Part shown: piece after piece, positions 1 through 5,992 of the stretch | Layout: each line of letters starts with the position of its first letter | How positions within the stretch are numbered: the first letter of the stretch is position 1 | Assembly (NCBI GenBank): GCA_021815065.1 | Contig: JAKAHI010000034.1 | Coordinates: forward strand, 1-9,016 | DNA: 9,016 bases | Origin: a bacterium | Lineage (GTDB): Bacteria; JAMCPX01 | Direction: 5' to 3' | Notes under the pieces: model-generated | What the model was told of the DNA's origin: nothing | Database searches by the model: none | What the model saw: the letters and a program-made list of their open reading frames with translations, nothing else | Translations under genes and position numbers: made by a program

Positions 1-425
1 TGTGCACGGGTAATTCGTGCAGGAGTCAGATGGCAGAAGGCATTGCAAGGGCATTGGGTAAAGGATTGATAGAGCCATGCAGTGCAGGTGTTATGCCATC
101 CGAAGTGCATCCGAAAACAGTTCGGGTGATGAAAGAGATAGGTATAGACATTTCAAACCAGAGATCAAAAGGCATAGACGAAAACCTTTTGAATGCGATG
201 GATATCATAATCACGCTGTGCAGCAGCGCCGAGGCAATGTGTCCTATGACACCGCCGCGGATAAAGCGCATCCACTGGTCAATCGATGATCCAAAAACAG
301 CCACCGGGAGTGAAGAAGATGTCCTCAATGCCTTTCGTAGTGCGAGGGATGAGATAAAGAAACAGGTAACGAAGCTTATTGAAGATATACGGCGTAATCC
401 GAATAGAGTAAAAAAACAAAGGTAA
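1..425 (+). CDS. arsC: Arsenate reductase ArsC, thioredoxin-coupled type (5'-partial)
   Basis: Cytoplasmic arsenate reductase of the low-molecular-weight phosphotyrosine phosphatase fold; it reduces As(V) to As(III), which the downstream permease can export. The gene enters from the left edge in frame 3. The first visible residues are CTGNSCRS, the CX5R P-loop with the nucleophilic Cys. Two further cysteines follow, in LCSSAEAMC, 72 and 79 residues after the P-loop Cys. That is exactly the spacing of Cys10/Cys82/Cys89 in the Staphylococcus aureus pI258 ArsC, which indicates the triple-cysteine, thioredoxin-recycled mechanism. HWSIDDP is the aspartate general-acid loop. Only about nine N-terminal residues and the start codon should be missing. 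The stop is TAA at 423-425, after a basic tail (NRVKKQR). It is co-oriented with the ACR3 gene 83 bases downstream. Family assignment is firm; regulation is not visible because the 5' region is outside the window. Confidence 0.95.
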   Translation, partial: CTGNSCRSQMAEGIARALGKGLIEPCSAGVMPSEVHPKTVRVMKEIGIDISNQRSKGIDENLLNAMDIIITLCSSAEAMCPMTPPRIKRIHWSIDDPKTATGSEEDVLNAFRSARDEIKKQVTKLIEDIRRNPNRVKKQR

Positions 426-434
426 GATACTATT

Positions 435-480
435 GGAATCCAGAAAAAAACTGGATTCCGTGTCAAGCACGGAATGACAG
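435..480. repeat. Dispersed palindromic (REP-like) element between arsC and acr3
   Basis: GGAATCCAG (435-443) and CTGGATTCC (451-459) form a perfect 9-bp inverted repeat around seven A residues. An overlapping hairpin is ATTCCGTG (455-462), TCAAG loop, CACGGAAT (468-475). The 451-479 segment has the form of the dispersed palindromes whose reverse strand reads VIPCLTRNP, frequent in intergenic regions of many Proteobacteria and related phyla. The two hairpins share bases 455-459, so they cannot form together. It lies inside the likely arsC-acr3 transcript and has no T-run after either stem, so it is not a convincing terminator. The repeat identity comes from recall of this sequence type; genome copy number is unknown. 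Confidence 0.7.
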
Positions 481-508
481 AAAAGGGATAAAACAAAGGA
501 AATATGAA

Positions 509-1561
509 ATGACGAGGAGGCTTCTTGAGAAATTGCACAACTTCAGGCTTTTGCCTGTTTTCGTAATAGTGAGCATGGCAATCGGCATTGGCATCGGTAA
601 AATGTACGGGATTTCAAACTTTGCGCTCACGCCGCCGATTGACGCTATCAAAGCCATATTCCATGGAACATACGCGTTTAACCTTCCCAACACCCTTGCA
701 CTCGGGGTCGTTATCGGTCTTTTCATGATGATATACCCTGCAATGGCAAACATTAAATTTGAAGACCTTGGCAAGGCTGCCCGATCGCCGAAGCAGCTTC
801 TTATCGTAATGTTCTTCAACTATGCGATAGCCCCATTCTTTATACTTTTGCTTGCAAGGATATTTATGGGCAGTGAGCCTGACCTGTACACGGGGCTTGT
901 TCTCTATGGGCTTGCGCCGTGTATAGCAATGGTGATTGTGTTTACCTACCTTGCACAGGGCAATGCTCCGCTTGCAATAATACTCGTAGCCGTGAATTCC
1001 ATCATTCAAATGCTGCTGATCCCTGTCTACGCAAAACTCCTGCTCGGTAATGTCCATTTTGATGTCTGGGTTGTTGGGGAGAGCGTGCTGCTATATCTCG
1101 GTGTCCCGCTTGTCGCAGGTATGCTGACGAGAGTATTGGGTGTAAAGAGGTTTGGAGAAGCGTGGTTCAATAAACTAAAATTTTATCTGGATACCTTGTC
1201 CATCGTCGGGCTTCTTTTTACCCTTATCGTCATGTTTGCACTCAAAGGCGATCTGATCCTGAAGAAACCGTTTTTCATAGTACAGATGGCAGTACCCATG
1301 GTCATATTTTTCTGGGTGATGTTTGTCGTGGTTTATCTCGTGAGCTGGAGGCTAAAGTTGAATTACGAAGATTCTGTGGCGGTTGCATTCAACTCCACAG
1401 GCAGGGATTTTGAGATAGCCATTGCAATAGCCATAACCGCATTCAACCCCACCGTTGCACTTGCAACCGTCATAGGACCGCTTATCGAAGTGCCGGTCAT
1501 GCTTGTGCTTGTCTGGTTCGCAAAGAGAACGGAATTGAAGCTCTTTGGAAGCAGGAGGTAG
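509..1561 (+). CDS. acr3: ACR3-family arsenite efflux permease (first copy)
   Basis: Inner-membrane arsenite permease of the ACR3 family (BASS fold, about ten helices), exporting As(III) made by ArsC. At 350 residues it has the usual ACR3 length. Visible landmarks are the LAPCIAMVIVF motif with the conserved helix-4 Cys (C138) and a second motif, FNSTGRDFEIAIAIA, with the conserved Glu (E302). Both correspond to residues known to be required for ACR3 transport. TVIGPLIEVPVML near the C-terminus is the typical final helix. The ATG at 509 has AAAGGA (495-500) 8 nt upstream; an earlier ATG at 504 is in another frame and stops at once. Only 2 nt separate its stop from the universal-stress-protein start, so the two are co-transcribed and probably translationally coupled. 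Function is assigned with high confidence from the motifs plus the adjacent arsC. Confidence 0.94.
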   Translation: MTRRLLEKLHNFRLLPVFVIVSMAIGIGIGKMYGISNFALTPPIDAIKAIFHGTYAFNLPNTLALGVVIGLFMMIYPAMANIKFEDLGKAARSPKQLLIVMFFNYAIAPFFILLLARIFMGSEPDLYTGLVLYGLAPCIAMVIVFTYLAQGNAPLAIILVAVNSIIQMLLIPVYAKLLLGNVHFDVWVVGESVLLYLGVPLVAGMLTRVLGVKRFGEAWFNKLKFYLDTLSIVGLLFTLIVMFALKGDLILKKPFFIVQMAVPMVIFFWVMFVVVYLVSWRLKLNYEDSVAVAFNSTGRDFEIAIAIAITAFNPTVALATVIGPLIEVPVMLVLVWFAKRTELKLFGSRR

Positions 1562-1563
1562 TT

Positions 1564-2454
1564 ATGTATAAAAAGATATTGTATCCAATTAAGTTCGAAG
1601 AGTTCTCTCTCGACGTACTCTCGTGCATCCTGAATTTTAAAAAAGCCGGCACAAAGGAGATTGTTTTACTTCATGTAATAGATGTGGGGAAGTTGCCGAT
1701 GGATAAATATCAAGGTTATAATCCCGACGATGTGACAAAATTAGAAGAGATTGCAGATATAAAGATGAATGACGCAGTCAGGTTGATCGAGGATGCAGGA
1801 TTGGTAGCAAAAAGGCTAATAACAGTTGGTGTCCCGTACAGGGAAATATTGAAAACAGCAGAGGACGAGAAGGTATCCATCGTTGTGTCCGGCAGACAGA
1901 AAAAAGGAGTGCTCAGCGAAATTTTCATAGGTTCAAACACGGATAAAGTCATTCGGTATGGAAAATCTCCCGTGTATGTCCCAAAATATCCTGCGGCATT
2001 TGGTGGAAGCAAAGAGATGTGTGTGCAATACTGTGCAGCTCCATTCCGAAAAGTGCTCTACCCTACTGATTGGTCGGACTGCGCGCAGGAAGCCTTGAGA
2101 TATCTGAAAGGATTGAAAGATGCAGGGGTGAAAGAAGTAATAGTAGCCCATGTAATGGATGAAAAGGCCATGAAATTACAGCCCTCTGAAAAGTTTAAGG
2201 AATTTGAAAGAATAGATGGAGAAAAATTGGAAATGGTCAGACAGGAACTTGCGAAGGAAGGATTCAACGCGAAAATCCATCTCCGGGTGGGCAGGGCTGG
2301 AGTAGACATTATCAAGATTGCAGGGAAAGAGGATGTATCTCTTATCGTTATGGGCTCACATGGGAAAGGTTATGTACAGGAGATCCTCTGGGGTTCGGTT
2401 TCAAGAAATGTTGTTGAATATAGTGATAGACCAGTGTTGCTGATTAACTACTGA
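1564..2454 (+). CDS. Tandem-domain universal stress protein (UspA family)
   Basis: Soluble protein with two Usp domains: about residues 1-140 (opens MYKKILYPIKF) and 160-296 (opens FRKVLYPTDW). The second domain keeps the ATP-binding signature G-x2-G-x9-G-S (G264, G267, G277, S278) and ends PVLLINY. In the first domain the same place reads GRQKKGVLSEIFIGS: the second Gly is Lys, so nucleotide binding there is doubtful. Usp proteins are stress-induced nucleotide-binding regulators whose targets vary. Here it is locked into an arsenic operon, 2 nt after acr3, with AGGAGG (1553-1558) inside the acr3 end as its ribosome site. A regulatory role for the permease is possible but is inference. The linker holds two cysteines (C153, C157), and C173 follows early in the second domain; they could bind a metalloid, but this is untested. 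Confidence 0.9.
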   Translation: MYKKILYPIKFEEFSLDVLSCILNFKKAGTKEIVLLHVIDVGKLPMDKYQGYNPDDVTKLEEIADIKMNDAVRLIEDAGLVAKRLITVGVPYREILKTAEDEKVSIVVSGRQKKGVLSEIFIGSNTDKVIRYGKSPVYVPKYPAAFGGSKEMCVQYCAAPFRKVLYPTDWSDCAQEALRYLKGLKDAGVKEVIVAHVMDEKAMKLQPSEKFKEFERIDGEKLEMVRQELAKEGFNAKIHLRVGRAGVDIIKIAGKEDVSLIVMGSHGKGYVQEILWGSVSRNVVEYSDRPVLLINY

Positions 2455-2493
2455 AAACGATCAGAAAAGGCGAACAAGAGAATGGTGAGTTCT

Positions 2494-2733
2494 ATGAAGA
2501 TTCAAGTTTTGGGAGCGGATTGTCCGACATGTAAAAGATTATATAAACGAACAACTCAAGCAGTGGAAGAATTGCAACTTAGGATTGTAATCGAATACAT
2601 TACGGATATTCAAAAGATAATCGAGATGGGTGTTCTGCAAACCCCAGTATTAGCAATAAACGGGAGGCCGGTTTTGACCGGATTCTTGCCGGATGTTAAT
2701 TTAATCAAGGGAACGATCAAAAAATATATATAA
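2494..2733 (+). CDS. arsE: Small thioredoxin-like CxxC protein, ArsE-like
   Basis: A protein of about 79 residues with a minimal thioredoxin/glutaredoxin fold (Thioredoxin_3 / redox-active disulfide protein type). It opens MKIQVLGADCPTC with a CPTC active site (C10, C13). LQTPVLAING near the middle supplies the Thr-cis-Pro hallmark. An upstream in-frame ATG at 2482 would add MVSS. The 2494 start is preferred because family members begin MKI(Q/E)VLG and because GGTGAG (2484-2489) sits just before it; neither site is strong. Position directly ahead of the ArsF-like and ArsG-like genes, 18 nt before the former, suggests it is the ArsE partner. In characterised arsEFG systems, ArsE and ArsF together reduce the nitro group of aromatic arsenicals. 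The fold is firm; the ArsE identity rests on context, and a general thiol-redox helper for ArsC is the alternative. Confidence 0.75.
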   Translation: MKIQVLGADCPTCKRLYKRTTQAVEELQLRIVIEYITDIQKIIEMGVLQTPVLAINGRPVLTGFLPDVNLIKGTIKKYI

Positions 2734-2751
2734 TGATAAGGAGTTAAGAAC

Positions 2752-3228
2752 ATGAAAAGAATAATCGTTGCAGGCTTGATCGGTATAGGTGTTCTTGTTT
2801 TTTTGATTTTTGTTTCAAGGAATAATACGCAAACCACGGATCAAAATTATAATATTCAGGCTTCAGAAAATCAAGGCAAAGAGCAAATACAACCGTCAGA
2901 AAAAATCGAAGTTATTCATTTTCACGGGACACAACAGTGCTGGTCATGCATAAAGGTTGGTGAGTATGCGTTGGAAACGATCAAGGATAAGTTCCCCAAA
3001 GAGTATGCTGACGGCAAAATTATCTATAAAGACGTAAACGTAGATAGTCCTGAAAATAGAGATATTGTCATAAAATATCAGGCTCGCGGTTCATCTCTTT
3101 TTATCAATGCTATAAGAAATGATAGTAATAATATCGAACAGGATTTCACCGTCTGGAGATTGGTTTCAAATGAAAAACAGTTTATTCAATATTTTCAAAA
3201 TAAGCTCAATCACGTATTAGGAAAATAA
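2752..3228 (+). CDS. arsF: Membrane-anchored thioredoxin-like protein, ArsF family
   Basis: 158 residues: an N-terminal hydrophobic anchor (about 4-21), a polar Gln/Asn-rich linker to about residue 50, then a thioredoxin-like domain. That domain opens VIHFHGTQQCWSCIKV with a CWSC active site (C63, C66) after H56 and H58. This layout and HFHGT...C..C segment match the 'nitrophenyl compound nitroreductase subunit ArsF' family. The ATG at 2752 has AAGGAG (2738-2743) 8 nt upstream. The anchor predicts that the domain faces the periplasm or cell surface, where it could exchange disulfides with the downstream CcdA/DsbD-like permease. The ArsG-like gene starts 4 nt after its stop. Whether the natural substrate is a nitro-aromatic arsenical or simply an extracytoplasmic disulfide cannot be read from sequence. 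Codons are A/T-rich relative to acr3. Confidence 0.82.
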   Translation: MKRIIVAGLIGIGVLVFLIFVSRNNTQTTDQNYNIQASENQGKEQIQPSEKIEVIHFHGTQQCWSCIKVGEYALETIKDKFPKEYADGKIIYKDVNVDSPENRDIVIKYQARGSSLFINAIRNDSNNIEQDFTVWRLVSNEKQFIQYFQNKLNHVLGK

Positions 3229-3232
3229 AACA

Positions 3233-3943
3233 ATGGGTTTTATCAATTCTCTCATTGATACGTACAACATTCCCGTACTTACTGCTTTTCTTTTGGGTAT
3301 ACTTACTTCCATGAGTCCCTGTCCTTTAGCCACGAATATTACCGCTATCGCTTACCTTTCCCGGGAGATAAAGGTCCCCAATCGAGTTGTTTTATCGGGC
3401 CTTTTTTATACGTTAGGCCGGGGGATAACGTATACACTGCTTGCGGCTCTGATTTATTTCGGGATTTCGTCTTTTCAGATTTCCAGAATCTTTCAAGGCT
3501 GGGGCGATAAGGTCTTAGGTCCGGTTTTGATTCTGATCGGTTTAATAATGTTCGGCGTAATAAAGATCAATTTTCAATACAACAGTCCAACAATCGAAAA
3601 AATAAAATTATGGCTGGCAAACAAGGGATATTCCGGAGCGCTTGTTTTGGGCATAGTGTTTGCTTTTGCATTCTGTCCGTACAGCGGTGTATTGTTTTTC
3701 GGTCTCCTTGTTCCCCTGATATTGAAATCTTCGGGGGGATTAATCTTGCCTTCTTTCTTTGCTCTGGGTACCGGATTGCCGGTGGTTATTTTTGCTTTTC
3801 TCATCGCTTTTAGTATGCAAACAGTTGGCAAGGCGTTCAGAATAGTTCAGCAAATTGAAAGGTGGTTGAGATACGGGATAGCTTCCATATTTATACTGAC
3901 CGGGATTTATTATACAAAATATCTTTTGGAATCTCTAAAATAG
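3233..3943 (+). CDS. arsG: CcdA/DsbD-like membrane protein, ArsG-family permease
   Basis: 236-residue polytopic protein of the cytochrome-c-biogenesis CcdA / DsbD-beta superfamily, about six to seven helices. Two intramembrane cysteines lie in the expected pseudo-symmetric places: MSPCPLATN (C30) and FAFCPYSGVLFF (C148). These are the residues that carry electrons across the membrane in CcdA/DsbD. NCBI-style annotation calls members found beside ArsF the ArsG family, described as efflux permeases for trivalent aminobenzyl arsenicals. The start ATG is 4 nt after the arsF stop, with AGGA (3219-3222) inside the arsF end, so the pair is coupled. An alternative is a thiol-electron conduit that keeps the ArsF-like CWSC reduced. 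Family assignment is strong; transport versus electron-transfer role is unresolved. Confidence 0.83.
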   Translation: MGFINSLIDTYNIPVLTAFLLGILTSMSPCPLATNITAIAYLSREIKVPNRVVLSGLFYTLGRGITYTLLAALIYFGISSFQISRIFQGWGDKVLGPVLILIGLIMFGVIKINFQYNSPTIEKIKLWLANKGYSGALVLGIVFAFAFCPYSGVLFFGLLVPLILKSSGGLILPSFFALGTGLPVVIFAFLIAFSMQTVGKAFRIVQQIERWLRYGIASIFILTGIYYTKYLLESLK

Positions 3944-4081
3944 AGACGCATGTTTTATGTTTTCAGGTTACAGGATCGTTTATTATGGAAGGCGGGTAGT
4001 TACAACAGGAAAGCTAATTTATTTATCGGTTTATCGGGGATTAAATAATGCAACGGTATCAAAAGGAAAGGATTGCTAAAT
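3944..4081 (+). other. Intergenic spacer between arsG and the glutaredoxin-like gene
   Basis: 138 bases with no supported coding region, no clear hairpin followed by a T-run, and no good -35/-10 pair. It contains a near-duplicate ATTTATCGGTTTATCGGGG stretch (about 4021-4039). The ribosome site AAGGAAAGG (4063-4071) belongs to the downstream gene. The absence of a terminator is compatible with read-through, but the gap is larger than the others in this run, so the downstream gene may be separately controlled. Confidence 0.5.
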
Positions 4082-4390
4082 ATGCGAAAGGCATCGGATC
4101 GAACGGTTACGATCATAAGAAACAGAAAGTGCAGGAAGAGCGATATTGTTGTCCGTTTCCTCGAGAAGGAGAAGATACCGTTCAAGGCATTCTATCTTGG
4201 CGAGGACAGGATTGCGGATGAGCTTGCCAGGAAGTACAATATCCTCTCGTCGCCCGGCATTATCATAGGCAAGAAAACAATAAACCCATACGATCTTATC
4301 GCACAGTGCAAGGTGAAGGATCCTGCCTCAGCCAAAAAACTATTCGAAGGGCTGCTTTCCGGCTCAAAAAATAACACGAACACGAAATAA
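4082..4390 (+). CDS. Small glutaredoxin/thioredoxin-like protein with monothiol CxxS site
   Basis: A 102-residue cytoplasmic protein with a compact glutaredoxin-like pattern: a first strand TVTIIRN, a CRKS site (C17, S20), a helix, then ILSSPGIIIGKK, where Ser-Ser-cis-Pro (P58) is the thioredoxin-fold hallmark. A second Cys (C76) lies in the final helix. The site is monothiol, so it cannot form the usual intramolecular disulfide; a glutathione/mixed-disulfide role or a resolving role for C76 is possible. The TTG at 4073 is rejected as start because the ribosome site AAGGAAAGG (4063-4071) abuts it; ATG 4082 has about 10 nt spacing. It sits at the end of the arsenic run, and a role in recycling ArsC or the ArsE/F proteins is inference. 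The C-terminus is a polar GSKNNTNTK tail. Confidence 0.75.
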   Translation: MRKASDRTVTIIRNRKCRKSDIVVRFLEKEKIPFKAFYLGEDRIADELARKYNILSSPGIIIGKKTINPYDLIAQCKVKDPASAKKLFEGLLSGSKNNTNTK

Positions 4391-4419
4391 AATAAGCCCG
4401 AAAAATGCATTTATCGAAC

Positions 4420-4494
4420 TCAGGCCATTTCTTTTAAAATAAAGTTTACCGACGAAATCACCCTACCTTTAGAATAAGAAAAATCAGGGGTCAT
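4420..4494 (-). pseudogene. 24-codon ORF overlapping the MNT stop; possible remnant of a HEPN toxin gene
   Basis: On the minus strand an ATG at 4494-4492 overlaps the TGA of the MNT gene as ATGA, the classic coupling seen between MNT and HEPN partners. It encodes MTPDFSYSKGRVISSVNFIL plus KEMA and stops at TGA (4422-4420). The amphipathic RVISSVNFILKEM stretch resembles the first helix of HEPN/DUF86 (HepT) proteins, but 24 residues are too few for a firm assignment. No continuation is visible in another minus frame, and the sequence then runs into the 3' end of the convergent glutaredoxin-like gene. I read it as either a toxin gene truncated soon after its start or a chance ORF. Confidence 0.35.
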
Positions 4495-4922
4495 GCAATG
4501 CTTCTCCGTTGTTTATTCGCCATCTCAAGCTGCAACTTTATGCCGAATCCACTGAATTCTTCCATCGTATGGAGAGCTCTGAGGAAATAGTCTATATAAT
4601 AATTCACATCGCATACAAACAACGGCTTTCCGTGGATTATGGCATTATAATAAAGCATGGGTTTGCTGAAATCCTCATCAATGCAAATAATTTCAACATC
4701 TTTTCCTGATAGCTTGCTGGTGGCAATGGATATGTCAGTAATTACCTCAAAAAGTTTTTCCTCATCCTTTGCCCTGTCCTCTTCGAATACAACAGCCACA
4801 TCTATATCTGATTGTTCAGTTTGATTATTATTGGCATAAGAACCATACAGGAAAGCCAGTTTGATGCCATAGTTTCCCGCATTTGCCATAAAATATGTTT
4901 TCAGTGTTTCAAGGATATTCAT
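4491..4922 (-). CDS. MNT-type nucleotidyltransferase (MntA-like antitoxin family)
   Basis: A 143-residue minimal nucleotidyltransferase. The diagnostic GSY-(A)-x9-DxD signature is present: GSYA at 27-30 and D39/D41 in QSDIDVAVVF, with a likely third carboxylate in KDVEIICID. In the type VII MntA-HepT systems such proteins AMPylate a Tyr of the HEPN RNase partner and thereby silence it. The frame extends to 4988, but the promoter at 4944-4972 lies inside that extension, and MNILETLK is a typical MNT opening, so ATG 4922 is chosen; its ribosome site is weak (TAGAG). The C-terminus is basic (NKQRRS). No intact HEPN gene flanks it in this window; only a 24-codon ORF overlaps its stop. It is transcribed against both neighbouring operons, so it is an independent unit. 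Confidence 0.85.
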   Translation of the reverse strand: MNILETLKTYFMANAGNYGIKLAFLYGSYANNNQTEQSDIDVAVVFEEDRAKDEEKLFEVITDISIATSKLSGKDVEIICIDEDFSKPMLYYNAIIHGKPLFVCDVNYYIDYFLRALHTMEEFSGFGIKLQLEMANKQRRSIA

Positions 4923-4928
4923 AAACAA

Positions 4929-4947
4929 TACTCTACCGCTAAGAGTA
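4929..4947. promoter_or_regulatory. Dyad at the MNT transcription start, candidate autoregulatory operator
   Basis: TACTCT (4929-4934) and AGAGTA (4942-4947) are a perfect 6-bp inverted repeat with a 7-nt centre. It overlaps the -10 box and the predicted +1, where a bound repressor would block initiation. Autoregulation is common in toxin-antitoxin loci, but the MNT protein has no recognised DNA-binding domain, so the binding factor is unknown. Confidence 0.4.
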
Positions 4948-4972
4948 TATACGGCAGTGAAACAAAAGTCAA
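4944..4972 (-). promoter_or_regulatory. Sigma-70-like promoter for the MNT gene
   Basis: On the minus strand TTGACT (plus-strand 4972-4967), a 17-nt spacer and TATACT (4949-4944) make a near-consensus promoter. The predicted start, near 4937, leaves a leader of about 15 nt before ATG 4922. This is the main argument for the 4922 start over 4988. Confidence 0.7.
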
Positions 4973-5114
4973 AAATGGTCGTATACAATAGATTGGCAGC
5001 ACATTAAAAAATACAGATCTTGCACATGAACCGAAGATATCCGGTGTGACTAGGTAAATACATCCTCATAGGAATGGCGTAGTGCAAAGCCAGATTTCTT
5101 TTTGCGAAGTTTGC

Positions 5115-5142
5115 TTGACAAGTATCGGATTATGATTACTAT
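5115..5142 (+). promoter_or_regulatory. Promoter for the DUF169-ferredoxin pair
   Basis: A perfect -35, TTGACA (5115-5120), is followed after 16 nt by TACTAT (5137-5142), a 4/6 match to the -10 consensus. The predicted start is near 5149, inside the dyad 5142-5159. It reads away from the MNT promoter. Confidence 0.6.
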
Positions 5143-5159
5143 ATCACTGTATCGTGATA
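5142..5159. promoter_or_regulatory. TATCAC-N6-GTGATA dyad, candidate operator
   Basis: Perfect 6-bp half-sites TATCAC (5142-5147) and GTGATA (5154-5159) separated by six bases, about the size used by helix-turn-helix dimers such as ArsR/SmtB or Crp/Fnr proteins. It touches the -10 and covers the predicted +1, the place for a repressor. A second symmetrical stretch, TATACGGTATAC, lies in the leader at 5171-5182. No candidate regulator gene is in the window. Confidence 0.45.
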
Positions 5160-5202
5160 AAGGAATATATTATACGGTATACAGAGATGAAAGGAGAATG
5201 AA

Positions 5203-5952
5203 ATGGATGTAGTGCACCTGAGAGACAAAGCAAAAGGTATTAAACATTCGCTTGGATTGGAAAGTTGTTCTGTTGGAGTAAAATTTATCTATGATGAAAC
5301 GTATGAGATTCCGGGTGCAGCTACACGGTTACTCGGGTATAGATACTGCCAGGCAGTTATGAAAGCCAGGCATGGGGAACACGTTACACTGGACAAAGAT
5401 GGCATTACCTGTGCTGCCGGCACTGCGGCGTTCGGATTTAAACCGCTTCCGGAGGCATTAAAAAATGGTAAAGGTCTGGTTGGTTTCGGAATAACAAAAG
5501 AAGAAAGTACAGGTGTTGCGATGTTCAAAAGCATGACTACGTTAAAACCCGGCGAGCTGAAGAAGCTATATCTTTTTCCTTTAGAAACAGCCGTTATCGA
5601 GCCTGATATCGTCGTGATAGAGGATGATGTCGAAAAATTAATGTGGATTTCTCTTGCTTATCTGAACGTAAAAGGCGGTCAGCGAGTTGAAAGCTCCACT
5701 GCCGTATTACAGGCTATTTGTGTTGATGCGACGCTCATTCCCTATAAAAAACAAAGTATGAATTTAAGCTACGGCTGCTATGGGTGCCGGGATGCTAATG
5801 ATATCAAGACAGGAGAGACAGCCATTGGATTACCATTCAAAGACTATGAAAAGGTGAGTGAATATATTGAGTATCTTTCAATAAAAGCTGTTGGTAATTC
5901 GAGAAATAAAGGTGCATATGCGCAGCTTATGAATAAAAAGCAGAATTTATAG
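5203..5952 (+). CDS. DUF169 family protein
   Basis: A 249-residue soluble protein of the DUF169 family (COG2043), common in anaerobic bacteria and archaea; no biochemical function is established. Family marks are SVGVKFIYD near residue 23, the ITCAAGTAAFGF block (68-79) and GLVGFGITKE near 91. Cysteines that could bind a cluster, metal or thiol ligand are C49, C70, C173 and the CYGC pair C192/C195. It has no signal peptide or membrane segment. ATG 5203 has AAGGAG (5191-5196) 6 nt upstream. The ferredoxin-like gene starts 40 nt after the stop with no terminator between, so the two are an operon, suggesting that the DUF169 protein takes part in an iron-sulfur-linked redox or cofactor step. That link is inference. 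Confidence 0.85.
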   Translation: MDVVHLRDKAKGIKHSLGLESCSVGVKFIYDETYEIPGAATRLLGYRYCQAVMKARHGEHVTLDKDGITCAAGTAAFGFKPLPEALKNGKGLVGFGITKEESTGVAMFKSMTTLKPGELKKLYLFPLETAVIEPDIVVIEDDVEKLMWISLAYLNVKGGQRVESSTAVLQAICVDATLIPYKKQSMNLSYGCYGCRDANDIKTGETAIGLPFKDYEKVSEYIEYLSIKAVGNSRNKGAYAQLMNKKQNL

Positions 5953-5992
5953 CACATTGAAATTAATAACCATAAAAAAAGGAGAAATGAAC

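Noticed and set aside
451..480. Terminator between arsC and acr3
   Set aside because: The stems are real but no T-run follows; the sequence matches a dispersed palindrome better.
26..538. 170-codon minus-strand frame opposite arsC
   Set aside because: It lies antisense to arsC, whose CX5R and redox cysteines are clear. Its VIPCLTRNP segment is the translation of the dispersed palindrome, a well-known source of spurious proteins.
614..1057. 147-codon minus-strand frame opposite acr3
   Set aside because: Antisense shadow of a strongly supported membrane-protein gene; the product is Cys/His/Tyr-rich with no domain pattern and no ribosome site was found.
4401..4413. AAATGCATTT palindrome as a convergent terminator
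   Set aside because: Only AT-rich 10-bp symmetry with no loop and no flanking T-run; it cannot be told from chance.
4923..4988. Upstream extension of the MNT protein (start at 4988)
   Set aside because: The promoter -10 and -35 (4944-4972) lie inside it, and the added residues are not MNT-like.
5957..5992. TTG start extending the ferredoxin
   Set aside because: The AAAGGAG site lies inside the extension at 5978-5984 and points to ATG 5993.
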